IMG/VR virus record: IMGVR_UViG_3300036832_000868
Coordinates: 1-40,062 of that record
Length of the DNA stretch: 40,062 nucleotides
DNA from: a virus
Strand: one strand, 5' to 3'
A program made the translations under genes and the position numbers. The notes beneath the pieces were generated by a model. That model did not search any database. It saw only the letters and a program-made list of their open reading frames with translations, and was not told the DNA's origin. Shown here piece after piece: positions 7,156 to 13,781 of the stretch; within the stretch, counting starts at the first letter, position 1; every line of letters starts with the position of its first letter.

Positions 7156-7905
7156 CTAGATAGTGTCGAGCAACACTGTCCAAGTGCGCGGACCTATGAT
7201 CCCGTCGACGACGAGCGGCGGGTTCACTGCTTGGAACTCGCGCGCCCTCATGTCGGTCAGCGGGCCGAAAATGCCGTCGGTGGCAAGGTCTTGGAGCAAC
7301 TGTTGGGCGAGCCGCACGTCGTCGCCTCTGTCGCCCTGGCGGATGGTCGACGGGATCTTGCTGGTGATCGGCGGGATGGTGGCGGCGTCGATCAGCGTCG
7401 CGGCGAGGGCGGCGCAGATGGCGTCGAAGGCGTTGCCGTAGAGGGTCGTGTCGACGGTGCTGTCGACGAAGCAAATTTCGGTAAGGATGGCGGGCTTTTG
7501 GGTTTGGTTGAGGAAACCCAAATCGGTTCGCTGTTTCGGTCCCCGGTCAATGAAACCGCCTGCCGCGGCGACGCCTGCCGAGATGCGGGCGGCCAGCGCG
7601 CGGTTGCCTGCTGCGCGGTAGAGCATTTCCGTTCCGCGCGGGCCGGGCGTCGGGGCGAAGGCGTTGAAGTGGATTTGGCAATCACGATCTCGTGATTGGC
7701 GATTATGCCAAGCCGCCGTCTCATTGACGTTCTGCCGCGAGCTGGTCGACGTCTCGTCGTGATAGACGACGGCGCTCGAGCCGGGCGTGGCGTTGAGGAT
7801 GTGGCCGAGGCGATCGGCGACGCGGACGTTTTCGCGCCGCTCGTTGAGAATGCCGACGGCGCCGGGGTCGCGATGGGAATGACCGGATGAAATTGCGATG
7901 CGCAT
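7156..7905 (-). CDS. Endolysin: N-acetylmuramoyl-L-alanine amidase with peptidoglycan-binding domain
   Basis: 249 aa. Residues 1-170 form an Amidase_3-type zinc amidase: H9 in ISSGHS, E22, H79 in IHFNAF and the catalytic E143 in ILTEICF. Residues about 185-249 are a PG_binding_1-like helical domain (STIRQGDRGDDVRLAQQLL, TDGIFGPLT, VVDGIIGPRTW). It cleaves the bond between N-acetylmuramic acid and L-Ala in peptidoglycan to lyse the cell. No signal peptide is seen, so it would need a holin. GGAGG precedes the ATG at 7905. It is separate from the structural block and downstream of the HTH regulator. Confidence 0.93.
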   Translation of the reverse strand: MRIAISSGHSHRDPGAVGILNERRENVRVADRLGHILNATPGSSAVVYHDETSTSSRQNVNETAAWHNRQSRDRDCQIHFNAFAPTPGPRGTEMLYRAAGNRALAARISAGVAAAGGFIDRGPKQRTDLGFLNQTQKPAILTEICFVDSTVDTTLYGNAFDAICAALAATLIDAATIPPITSKIPSTIRQGDRGDDVRLAQQLLQDLATDGIFGPLTDMRAREFQAVNPPLVVDGIIGPRTWTVLLDTI

Positions 7906-7938
7906 GACAGGGCCTCCGTTTGGTTAGGCCCTGACAGA

Positions 7939-8151
7939 TTACCTCGTCTTGCGTTTTGGCGGATCGTTGCGCTTGGACAGGTCAGCCACGAGTTCGCTTA
8001 TGCACCGTTCGAACACTTCGGCTTCGTTTTTGTGGAGCGTCCACTCGTCCGCGTCCACTTCCTCGTCCAGTTCGTCCATCGCTTCCCGATGTTGTTTTGC
8101 CGCCGCTCGCCAATTTTGCAGCCGCTTTGACAGCCGTTCCTCCAACGTCAT
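7939..8151 (-). CDS. Small charged helical protein
   Basis: 70 aa, MTLEERLSKRLQNWRAAAKQ, strongly helical and charged with a basic tail (RNDPPKRKTR). GGGAGGG lies 3-9 bases before the ATG at 8151. It overlaps the preceding HTH frame by 170 bp. It lies between regulator and endolysin and may be an Rz-like, accessory or regulatory peptide, but it has no signal sequence. Function unknown. Confidence 0.65.
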   Translation of the reverse strand: MTLEERLSKRLQNWRAAAKQHREAMDELDEEVDADEWTLHKNEAEVFERCISELVADLSKRNDPPKRKTR

Positions 8152-8458
8152 TCTTGCCCTCCCGATAACCGTCGGCGCGAATGTGCGCTTCCGGCACGCC
8201 TGTTAACTTCGAGATGAGCGCCGCTTGTTCGGCGCTCGGTCTGAATTTCTCTTGCCCCCACACGTACATCGTCTGTCGCGATACGCCGACGGCTTCGGCG
8301 CGCTCCCGCAAGCTGTCGCCGGGGATTTTCTCAAGGATGTCAAACAGCGGGTAGCGCAACTTGTGCGCGATCGCCGCGAGTTCGCGTTTGAGATACCGGA
8401 ACGGGATTGCGTTCGACGCTTGTTTCAGAAGCTCCAAAGCCTGTTGATATTCGCTCAC
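7982..8458 (-). CDS. Helix-turn-helix transcriptional regulator
   Basis: I start at GTG 8458 (SEYQQALELLKQASNAIPFR), with GGAGG 8 bases upstream; the frame is open further to 8488. An HTH covers about residues 47-85 (DSLRERAEAVGVSRQTMYVW, then PSAEQAALISKLTGVPEAHI), like Cro/CI or XRE-type regulators. The last 57 residues are a low-complexity Gly/Ser/Arg tail lying over the next gene in another frame, so the functional protein may be about 100 aa. It is divergent from the recombination operon, with small palindromes between them, and is the natural candidate for the early/late or lysogeny switch. Confidence 0.75.
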   Translation of the reverse strand: MSEYQQALELLKQASNAIPFRYLKRELAAIAHKLRYPLFDILEKIPGDSLRERAEAVGVSRQTMYVWGQEKFRPSAEQAALISKLTGVPEAHIRADGYREGKNDVGGTAVKAAAKLASGGKTTSGSDGRTGRGSGRGRVDAPQKRSRSVRTVHKRTRG

Positions 8459-8532
8459 GAGGTAAACCTCCCCACATTGACAAGTCAACTAGCACTATGC
8501 CACGTTGTGGACAACTTTAGGAGGGTGACGGG
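8459..8532. promoter_or_regulatory. Divergent control region with two short palindromes
   Basis: Between the HTH gene (minus) and the recombination operon (plus) lie TTGACaaGTCAA (8476-8487) and GTTGTGGACAAC (about 8505-8516), each an inverted repeat of 4-5 bp arms. GGAGG for the minus gene and TAGGAGGG for the plus gene flank them. The dyads are likely operators of the HTH protein. No consensus promoter is clear on the plus strand. Confidence 0.5.
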
Positions 8533-8754
8533 ATGCGGGCTGCAATCATCATCGCGGCGCTTGCCGCAGCTCAACCGGCAGAAGCTTGTCATCGCTACAG
8601 CCGCTGGCTCTACCCCTATGCGCAGCGGTGCGGCGTTCGGACGGCGCTGATCGTCGATCGCAGTTGGTACGTCGAGGTTGTCTTGCCTGACGAGCGCGCA
8701 GCCGCGATCGAGGTTTTGAAGAAAGAGCTGGCGATAAGGGCGCTGACGCAATGA
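8533..8754 (+). CDS. Small secreted protein
   Basis: 73 aa. A hydrophobic, Ala-rich N-terminus (MRAAIIIAALAAAQPAEACH) looks like a signal peptide with cleavage near AEA-C. The mature part contains HRYSRWLYPYAQRCG, giving two Cys that could pair in the periplasm, then a charged helix. AGGAGGG precedes the ATG. Its stop overlaps the next ATG. It heads the recombination operon. It could be a lipoprotein or an envelope-acting early protein; I know no function. Confidence 0.75.
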   Translation: MRAAIIIAALAAAQPAEACHRYSRWLYPYAQRCGVRTALIVDRSWYVEVVLPDERAAAIEVLKKELAIRALTQ

Positions 8755-8954
8755 TGCTTGGCCGCAGACTGACGGACGAAGAATTTGAGCGAGTGATGAC
8801 GGAGGCTCGCGCCTCGCTCGGCGACGAGATGGTTGACCGCGTGCTGGCGAGCGCCAACCGGCTGTTCTGTTATCCCGAGGATGAAATTCGCGCGTCGATC
8901 ATGGTGGCGGTGTCGCTGTTGATGACGCGCGGGCAACCCAGGACAATCCAATGA
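8751..8954 (+). CDS. Hypothetical small protein
   Basis: 67 aa starting MMLGRRLTDEEFERVMTEAR; either of two adjacent ATGs could start it. Acidic helical N-terminal half, then a hydrophobic helix (IRASIMVAVSLLM). It overlaps the preceding stop (ATGATG) and the following start (ATGA at 8951). Not recognised. Confidence 0.7.
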   Translation: MMLGRRLTDEEFERVMTEARASLGDEMVDRVLASANRLFCYPEDEIRASIMVAVSLLMTRGQPRTIQ

Positions 8955-9166
8955 AAGACCGCGACGAACATCTCGCACAGTGCAAGGAAACGGCGCTCGC
9001 ATATTGGCGCGAGGGCGATCTAATGAACGCCGTCACGTCGATGGGCAGCGATCTCGACAAGCATCCTGACTTGGGCTGCAACGCCTTCCTTTTGTTGGCT
9101 GGCGTGAAGTCGGCCCAAGACGGGGACGACGCGGGCGTGAAGCGCTGGATCGAGGGCTTTCGATGA
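8951..9166 (+). CDS. Hypothetical small protein upstream of ERF
   Basis: 71 aa, MKDRDEHLAQCKETALAYWR, soluble and mostly helical. Coupled at both ends by ATGA overlaps. The phrase CKETALAYWREGDLMNAVTS resembles short helical-repeat segments, but no family assignment is made. Its position in a recombination operon is the only functional clue. Confidence 0.72.
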   Translation: MKDRDEHLAQCKETALAYWREGDLMNAVTSMGSDLDKHPDLGCNAFLLLAGVKSAQDGDDAGVKRWIEGFR

Positions 9167-9927
9167 GCGATGAGAAAACCGAGGGCGGCCCGGTCGTTGA
9201 GCGGATCGAGCGCCCTGCGCCAGCAGAGCAATTCGGCGCGTTTCTGATGGAAGCGATGAATAACCCGGCAATTCCTGCCGACAAGTTGTTGGCGCTCGGT
9301 CAATTGCGCCGGGAGGTTCTAGCCGATCAGGCGCGCGAGACGTTCCAAGAGCACTTTGCAAAATTCTCAGCAGAGCTGCCGCAAGTCGAACGCGACGGCA
9401 CGGTTGAGCTGGTCAAGGACGGGGTGAACAAGGGGCGCTATCCGTTCACCACCATCGAGGCGATGGATAAAATTTTGCGACCACGGTTAGCGGAGCACGG
9501 GTTCTCGATCAGCTTCAGTTCACGCGACGATAAGGACACGGTGACGATCACGGGAACGTTGGCGGGTTGGGGCTGGAAGGAAACGTCAACCTACACTCTG
9601 CCGCCCGATGTGGGGCCGGGCAGGAACGCCATTCAGGCGCGCGGTTCGTCGCGGCGCTACGCCAAGCGTTACATCATCGACGATCTTTGCAACGTTGTAA
9701 GGAAGGGCAAGGATGACGACGGGCGCGGCGCGATGGAGGCGTTGATCGACGCGACGCAAATTGCGGCACTGACAAAGCTGATTAAGGAAACGAAGACCGA
9801 CGAGGCGTCGTTCCTCAAGATGCTAGTCACAGGCGTCGACGCGTTGGGCGACATTCGCCAGCGCGACTATCCGCGGCTGTTGCTGGCGTTGCGCGACAAG
9901 AAAGCCAAACAGGCGGTGCGCAAATGA
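9163..9927 (+). CDS. erf: ERF-family single-strand annealing protein
   Basis: 254 aa. Residues about 30-190 carry ERF-superfamily features: a helical QETFQEHFAKFSAELPQVER-like segment, then GRYPFTTIEAMDKILRPRLA, GFSISFSS, a beta stretch VTITGTLAGWGWKETSTYTL and the closing GSSRRYAKRYIIDDLCNVV. ERF proteins coat single-stranded DNA and anneal complementary strands in phage recombination, typically with an exonuclease. One is encoded two genes downstream (10186-10905). The start ATG overlaps the preceding stop (ATGA). Confidence 0.88.
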   Translation: MSDEKTEGGPVVERIERPAPAEQFGAFLMEAMNNPAIPADKLLALGQLRREVLADQARETFQEHFAKFSAELPQVERDGTVELVKDGVNKGRYPFTTIEAMDKILRPRLAEHGFSISFSSRDDKDTVTITGTLAGWGWKETSTYTLPPDVGPGRNAIQARGSSRRYAKRYIIDDLCNVVRKGKDDDGRGAMEALIDATQIAALTKLIKETKTDEASFLKMLVTGVDALGDIRQRDYPRLLLALRDKKAKQAVRK

Positions 9928-10361
9928 CGACGCGGCACAAGCCTTCCGCCTGTCTCGCCTGCGGCGAGGTGCTGGACAGTTCGTCGCGCGTTGAGAATGA
10001 CGACGCCAAGCCGGGGCCGGGCGATGTGTCGATTTGCCTTTATTGTCATCATGTGATGGTTTACGCCGACGAAGCGTTGACGCTGCGCAATCCAACCGAC
10101 GAAGAAATCATCGACATGGCGGGCGATCCGTCGCTGTTGCTCTGCATGCGGGCGTTAGGGGCGTTCAAGCAATGGGAGGCCACACGTGCGGCTGCATCGC
10201 GTCGAGCAGGGCAGCGCGGAATGGTACGCGCTGCGGATCGGGCGCCCGACGAGCTCAAACTTCCACAAGATCGTGACGCCGAAGGGCGAGCCGTCGAAAC
10301 AGGCGGTGAAGTATCTCTACCGGCTGATCGCAGAAAGACTTCTCTACGAAACGATGGATGA
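9924..10361 (+). CDS. Zinc-ribbon protein between ERF and exonuclease
   Basis: The frame is open for 145 codons. Residues 1-90 look protein-like: C10-x2-C13 and C38-x2-C41 form a zinc ribbon (CLACGEV, ICLYCHH), followed by TLRNPTDEEIIDMAGDPSLL. From about residue 88 the frame overlaps the exonuclease gene by 176 bp and becomes Arg/Ala-rich. It is coupled to ERF by ATGA. Likely a recombination accessory factor; the long overlapping tail may be dispensable. Confidence 0.7.
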   Translation: MTTRHKPSACLACGEVLDSSSRVENDDAKPGPGDVSICLYCHHVMVYADEALTLRNPTDEEIIDMAGDPSLLLCMRALGAFKQWEATRAAASRRAGQRGMVRAADRAPDELKLPQDRDAEGRAVETGGEVSLPADRRKTSLRNDG

Positions 10362-10905
10362 CGAAATCGGTTACGTGAAGTGGGTCGCGCTAGGCAAAGA
10401 GCGGGAGCCGCAAGCCGTCGCCGCGTTTCAGTTCGCCAACGACGTGATGTTGGAGCCGGGCGGCTTCTTGACGACGGACGATGGGCGGCTTGGGGCGTCG
10501 CCGGATCGGCTGTTCAAGGGTCATCGCGAGAGCATCGAAATCAAATGCCCCGCCGCGTGGACGCAGATCGGTTATCTGTTGGACGGTCCCGGCGATGATT
10601 ACCGTCCCCAGGTCATGGGTCATCTTCTTGTCGGCGAGGGGCAACTCGACTCGGTTCATTTCTATTCGTGGCACCCGCAGACGCCGCCCGTTCACACGTG
10701 TTTCCTGCCGGATCGAGCCTATCTCGGCGTGCTGCGCAGCGCGCTATCGTCGTTTTGTGACGCGCTAGATGTGATGACAGAGCGAGCGCGTTCACTCGGC
10801 GCATATGCGGTTGTGCGGCGCGTCGAGACGCCTGCCGAGGTCGCCTATCAGCGTGACGAGGATATGCAGCTCAAGATCGTCAACCCGGAGGCGCCCGATG
10901 AGTGA
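10186..10905 (+). CDS. YqaJ-like (lambda exonuclease family) recombinase
   Basis: 239 aa starting at GTG 10186 (MRLHRVEQGSAEWYALRIGR), with GGGAGG 7 bases upstream inside the previous frame. The YqaJ/RecB-type PD-(D/E)XK nuclease core is visible: GSAEWYALR, PTSSNF, E75 in GKEREPQA, D107 in LGASPDRLF, and E118-x-K120 in SIEIKCP. Such 5'-3' exonucleases resect ends to give the tails used by the ERF annealing protein nearby, forming a two-component recombination system. Confident family call. Confidence 0.9.
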   Translation: MRLHRVEQGSAEWYALRIGRPTSSNFHKIVTPKGEPSKQAVKYLYRLIAERLLYETMDDEIGYVKWVALGKEREPQAVAAFQFANDVMLEPGGFLTTDDGRLGASPDRLFKGHRESIEIKCPAAWTQIGYLLDGPGDDYRPQVMGHLLVGEGQLDSVHFYSWHPQTPPVHTCFLPDRAYLGVLRSALSSFCDALDVMTERARSLGAYAVVRRVETPAEVAYQRDEDMQLKIVNPEAPDE

Positions 10906-11017
10906 TTGGTTGGGGATCGCGTGCGGCGTGATCGCGCTTGTCTGCCTGTGCCTGCCTCCCCGGTACGATCCGGCGATCAGGCTCAAGCAGTGGATGGAGG
11001 GGATGGATGTCAAATAG
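10898..11017 (+). CDS. 39-aa single-pass membrane peptide
   Basis: MSDWLGIACGVIALVCLCLP starts at ATG 10898, overlapping the exonuclease stop. One hydrophobic helix (residues 4-20) is followed by a basic/acidic tail (PPRYDPAIRLKQWMEGMDVK). It overlaps the next gene by 11 bp. Too small for family assignment; coupling at both ends supports expression. Confidence 0.65.
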   Translation: MSDWLGIACGVIALVCLCLPPRYDPAIRLKQWMEGMDVK

Positions 11018-11213
11018 CCGTGAATTTGTTTGCGACGATTGCAAGACGAACGTGTTCGAGTTCGGCGACGGGCGCGACGTGACGCTGTGTCACGGCTGCG
11101 AGACGATCCGCGAGATGAAGGCGAAGGGCCTCACGCCCAAACAGGAGGCGGACCTCCGCGAAATTCTGCACTGTCAATTGCCGAGTGGTGACGATGCGGG
11201 AGTGACGAAATGA
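11007..11213 (+). CDS. Small zinc-ribbon protein
   Basis: 68 aa from ATG 11007, with a GGAGG-like site in front. C9-x2-C12 (CDDC) and C28-x2-C31 (CHGC) define a zinc ribbon, followed by a helix (ETIREMKAKGLTPKQEADLR). Coupled to both neighbours by short overlaps. Probably DNA- or protein-binding; function unknown. Confidence 0.75.
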   Translation: MSNSREFVCDDCKTNVFEFGDGRDVTLCHGCETIREMKAKGLTPKQEADLREILHCQLPSGDDAGVTK

Positions 11214-11488
11214 CGGACGCGTTTCAAGACTTGAAGGGGATCATCCGCAAGTCGGGCATGACGCCCGAACAGATCGCGGTGTTGTCGCGCGGCGGGGTGT
11301 CAGGCCAGACGATCCGCAATTGGCTGTCGGGCCGGGTGCGGGAGGCGCGCGCCGATAGCATGGTCGTGGTCGCGGAAATCTTCGACATGACGCTTGAGCT
11401 GCGCCTCGTTAACGCTCGCCCGATCATTGCGGCGCCGTCGCACGCTCGCCGCCCGGTTCCTCGCATGTCGGTGTGGATGCGATCGTGA
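11210..11488 (+). CDS. HTH DNA-binding protein
   Basis: 92 aa. Residues about 15-60 form an XRE-like HTH (GMTPEQIAVLSRGGVSGQTI, then RNWLSGRV), with the two-helix turn at SRGGVSGQTIRNWL. It continues into a short helix and a basic tail. It follows recombination genes and may regulate this plus-strand operon. The start overlaps the preceding stop (ATGA). Confidence 0.75.
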   Translation: MTDAFQDLKGIIRKSGMTPEQIAVLSRGGVSGQTIRNWLSGRVREARADSMVVVAEIFDMTLELRLVNARPIIAAPSHARRPVPRMSVWMRS

Positions 11489-11703
11489 ACGAGGCGGTTG
11501 GGCCGACCGGCAGGTTCCCCAAGGGCAAGCTCAACCCGACGGATGAGGGCGAACTGGCCTTCACCGTCAAGAAGGAGAAGGGTCAGGTGCGGGTCGATTT
11601 TGGCTCGCCGGTGGCATGGTTCGCCATGTCCCCGGACCTTGCGCTGCAAGTCGCGGCGAGCCTCGTCAAGCATGCGACGGCGCTCAAGAGGTCCTCGTCA
11701 TGA
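11473..11703 (+). CDS. Hypothetical small protein
   Basis: 76 codons from GTG 11473, or 72 from the in-frame GTG at 11485 (MNEAVGPTGRFPKGKLNPTD). Beta-rich core (ELAFTVKKEKGQVRVDFGSP) and a C-terminal helix (DLALQVAASLVKHATAL). It resembles short phage proteins of unknown role. It overlaps the next start (ATGA at 11700). Confidence 0.7.
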   Translation: MDAIVNEAVGPTGRFPKGKLNPTDEGELAFTVKKEKGQVRVDFGSPVAWFAMSPDLALQVAASLVKHATALKRSSS

Positions 11704-12059
11704 CGATATGGGTTTACTCGATATCGCCGATCGACTGGTGGCATGGCTGGCACAAGCCGAATGATTTTTTCGGTGTTTACAGCGACGAAATGGAGGCGAT
11801 CGACGGCCCGCCAGACGCACGAGAGTTTTACGCGATTTGGGACCGCGCACGGGAGCTGGCGAAGAAACTCCATTGGGAGGGCGACATTCGACCGGGCGGC
11901 AACGGTCCTTTCGTGATCCCTATTCCGACGGACGAGCCGGGCGTGCCCGCGTTCGCGATTGCCTGGAAGCAGGACAACAACGGATCGACGTTCGTCGCCT
12001 CGACCGTTGCGTTGCCGCATTTGGTGGACGAGGGCGGCGAGAATTGGATGAAGGGATGA
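11700..12059 (+). CDS. Hypothetical 119-aa protein
   Basis: Starts at ATG 11700, coupled to the previous stop. The sequence is Trp-rich (MTIWVYSISPIDWWHGWHKP) with an AREFYAIWDRARELAKKLHW helix and a beta C-terminal half (FVIPIPTDEPGVPAFAIAWK). Globular, no membrane segment, no family recognised. It ends 4 bases into the next gene (ATGA). Confidence 0.75.
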   Translation: MTIWVYSISPIDWWHGWHKPNDFFGVYSDEMEAIDGPPDAREFYAIWDRARELAKKLHWEGDIRPGGNGPFVIPIPTDEPGVPAFAIAWKQDNNGSTFVASTVALPHLVDEGGENWMKG

Positions 12060-12391
12060 AAAACAATCCGTATCTGGAAACCAAGACCGCGCTGACGCCT
12101 GCCGAGAAGCTAAAGGTCGCCTACGCCGTGTTGATTAACGGGTGGGATCAACACGAAGTTGCAGCCCTCATGGGCGTCAACCCAGGGAGGGTAAACGAGG
12201 CGGTTATGGCGGTCCGCAAGGCGATTGACCCCGAAGGGACGAAGGCCGAGGCCGCCGCCAAGGCCGAAACGGCCAAGAAACCGTCGCGCAGGGTGTTGGG
12301 GCGTGGATTAGACCGGGCGCCCGTTCCCGAAACGACGATCCCCGGTATCCTACACGGCGATGACGCCGAGGCCAGCCAGCGGCCTTCCTAG
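12056..12391 (+). CDS. HTH-containing protein, last gene of recombination operon
   Basis: 111 aa from ATG 12056. LTPAEKLKVAYAVLINGWDQ, then HEVAALMGVNPGRVNEAVMA (residues about 14-53) is a helix-turn-helix of the type found in sigma-like or small phage regulators. The C-terminal half is Ala/Lys/Glu-rich and probably disordered. It is the end of the plus-strand operon and converges on the minus-strand late block, 47 bp away. Confidence 0.72.
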   Translation: MKNNPYLETKTALTPAEKLKVAYAVLINGWDQHEVAALMGVNPGRVNEAVMAVRKAIDPEGTKAEAAAKAETAKKPSRRVLGRGLDRAPVPETTIPGILHGDDAEASQRPS

Positions 12392-12438
12392 AGGCTTGGA
12401 GAGCCAACATGCGGCGGAAGTGGATTAACCTGCGGGAT

Positions 12439-12876
12439 TTATCGGCGGCTGGAGAGCCAGACGAGCGGGATGACTACCAAAAATCCGTAGACAACAAGCA
12501 TAATAAGGGCAGGCCACGCGATCGGATCGGTCGCTTTAATGAGCGCGGGGACGACCGCCCAGGCCAGCGTGATCGCGCCGATGACCGCGATGAGCAGGAT
12601 GAGGCGGACGGCGACGAGCGCAACGAGGACGTTGACCGCGCCTAGGACGCCAGCCTTCCAGGCTGCCCGGTGGATGTATTCGCCTTCCCGCGTCGGGAGC
12701 GACGCGGCGATTGACGCCATCGTCTTAGGCGGCGCTGTCGTCGTCGCCGTCGCCCCGGCGATCAAAGCGGATAGGGGTTGGGGCGGATCGGGGACGGTTC
12801 GCTCGCCCACCAACTGCATCGGCGCTCGCGAAGGCCGAGGCGTACTCTCGGATTTTGCTCCCTGCTGATCCGTCAT
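12439..12876 (-). CDS. Two-TM membrane protein, holin candidate
   Basis: 145 aa. The N-terminal 60 residues are hydrophilic and Pro/Ser/Thr-rich. Residues about 75-100 (VLGAVNVLVALVAVRLILLI and following) and 118-140 (WPALIMLVVYGFLVVIPLVW) are long hydrophobic segments, so two or three TM helices are likely. It is the last gene of the late operon and the only clear small multi-pass protein in the window, which makes it the best holin candidate, although the endolysin is 4.5 kb away. A GGAAGGG-like site precedes the ATG. It overlaps the upstream gene by 152 bp. Confidence 0.65.
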   Translation of the reverse strand: MTDQQGAKSESTPRPSRAPMQLVGERTVPDPPQPLSALIAGATATTTAPPKTMASIAASLPTREGEYIHRAAWKAGVLGAVNVLVALVAVRLILLIAVIGAITLAWAVVPALIKATDPIAWPALIMLVVYGFLVVIPLVWLSSRR

Positions 12877-13069
12877 AATCGCCCTTCCGCAAATCGACGA
12901 AGATTTTCTGGATGCGTCCGATCGCTATAAGCGCACTGATGCGCTGCGGAAAGGTCATCCTGTCATCCATGTCGGCGGCTTCCATCTCGTCGAGCAGCCG
13001 CGCGATCTGGCGATAGAGCCGGGCGTTCACGTCCAGCGGGTCAGCGGCTTTGGCCGGTCCCTTGGTCAT
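12725..13069 (-). CDS. Hypothetical late protein
   Basis: 114 codons from ATG 13069 (MTKGPAKAADPLDVNARLYR). Residues 1-65 are helical (QIARLLDEMEAADMDDRMTF, then PQRISALIAIGRIQKIFVDL). The last 50 codons lie over the next gene in another frame and are Arg/Ser/Asp-rich. It overlaps the upstream gene by 29 bp. Similar small helical proteins occur near terminases or at the end of phage late operons, but I cannot identify it. Confidence 0.65.
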   Translation of the reverse strand: MTKGPAKAADPLDVNARLYRQIARLLDEMEAADMDDRMTFPQRISALIAIGRIQKIFVDLRKGDYDGSAGSKIREYASAFASADAVGGRANRPRSAPTPIRFDRRGDGDDDSAA

Positions 13070-13781
13070 TCGCAATCTTCCCTGCGAGGTTTGCGCCGCC
13101 AATTCCCATCTCGGCGGCGGCGCCTGGATATTGCGTTGCGAACCATTGTGCGAGACGGCCAAGCGGGACGTAGCCGCCCAGGCGTTCGCCGATCCCGGTC
13201 CCGAAAAGCATCTCCATTGGACCGTGACCGTATCCTAACGCCGCGCCGCCCGCAGCGCCGAGAAGGTGGCTGAGTTGGCTTGGCGACATGGAGCGCGCCA
13301 ATGCGCCAAGGCCGGATGCGCTTCCCGCGCCGATCGCTGCGTTCTTGGCTCGATCCGTCCAATTGTCTGCCGGTTGCAGCGCGCCTGTGACGCCGCCGCC
13401 GACGGCTTGCGCGATCGGCCCGCCCGGCAACGGCACGCCAGCTCTGCCGATGCCGCGTCCCAACTTCTCGACGGGACTGACGTTGGGCGTGTTCTCCTGA
13501 ATTTGATAGGCGGCCCCAGGCTTGACGCCAACCATGTTGAGGGCGCTCGCGCCAAGCTCCTTCTCGCCTTGGGCGAAGCCGGTCAGTCCGCGCGCCACCA
13601 TGCCTTTGATCCCCGGCTGGCTGCGATCGCGATCGACGGCGGCGGCCTGCCCGATTGGATTGTCTTGTGATCCGCGAAGCTGTTGATCCAGCTCTTGCTC
13701 GGCTTGCTCTTGCGTCGAACCTTCGGGGCCGTCGATTGTGTACGACTGCCCCCAAGGTTTTTTGATCGTGAAGGTCGGCAT
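13041..13781 (-). CDS. Probable internal virion/ejection protein
   Basis: 246 aa from ATG 13781 (MPTFTIKKPWGQSYTIDGPE); the ATG shares its A with the preceding TAA. The N-terminal 40 residues resemble the short module (a beta hairpin then GPEGSTQEQAEQELDQQL) found at the start of many podoviral internal or ejected proteins. The remainder is Gly/Ala-rich with amphipathic stretches (LSHLLGAAGGAALGYGHGPM). Position after two large virion proteins supports an ejection-protein role by inference. Confidence 0.7.
   Translation of the reverse strand: MPTFTIKKPWGQSYTIDGPEGSTQEQAEQELDQQLRGSQDNPIGQAAAVDRDRSQPGIKGMVARGLTGFAQGEKELGASALNMVGVKPGAAYQIQENTPNVSPVEKLGRGIGRAGVPLPGGPIAQAVGGGVTGALQPADNWTDRAKNAAIGAGSASGLGALARSMSPSQLSHLLGAAGGAALGYGHGPMEMLFGTGIGERLGGYVPLGRLAQWFATQYPGAAAEMGIGGANLAGKIANDQGTGQSR

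Noticed and set aside
7982-8458. Programmed frameshift joining the HTH gene to the 70-aa ORF
   Set aside because: No slippery heptamer or pseudoknot is evident, and the second ORF has its own GGGAGGG site and ATG, so a simple overlap is the better explanation.
12409-12645. 78-codon plus-strand ORF starting with an acceptable GGAG site
   Set aside because: Antisense to the two-TM protein. The product is almost only Asp, Arg, Glu and Gly, typical of an antisense frame of a hydrophobic segment.
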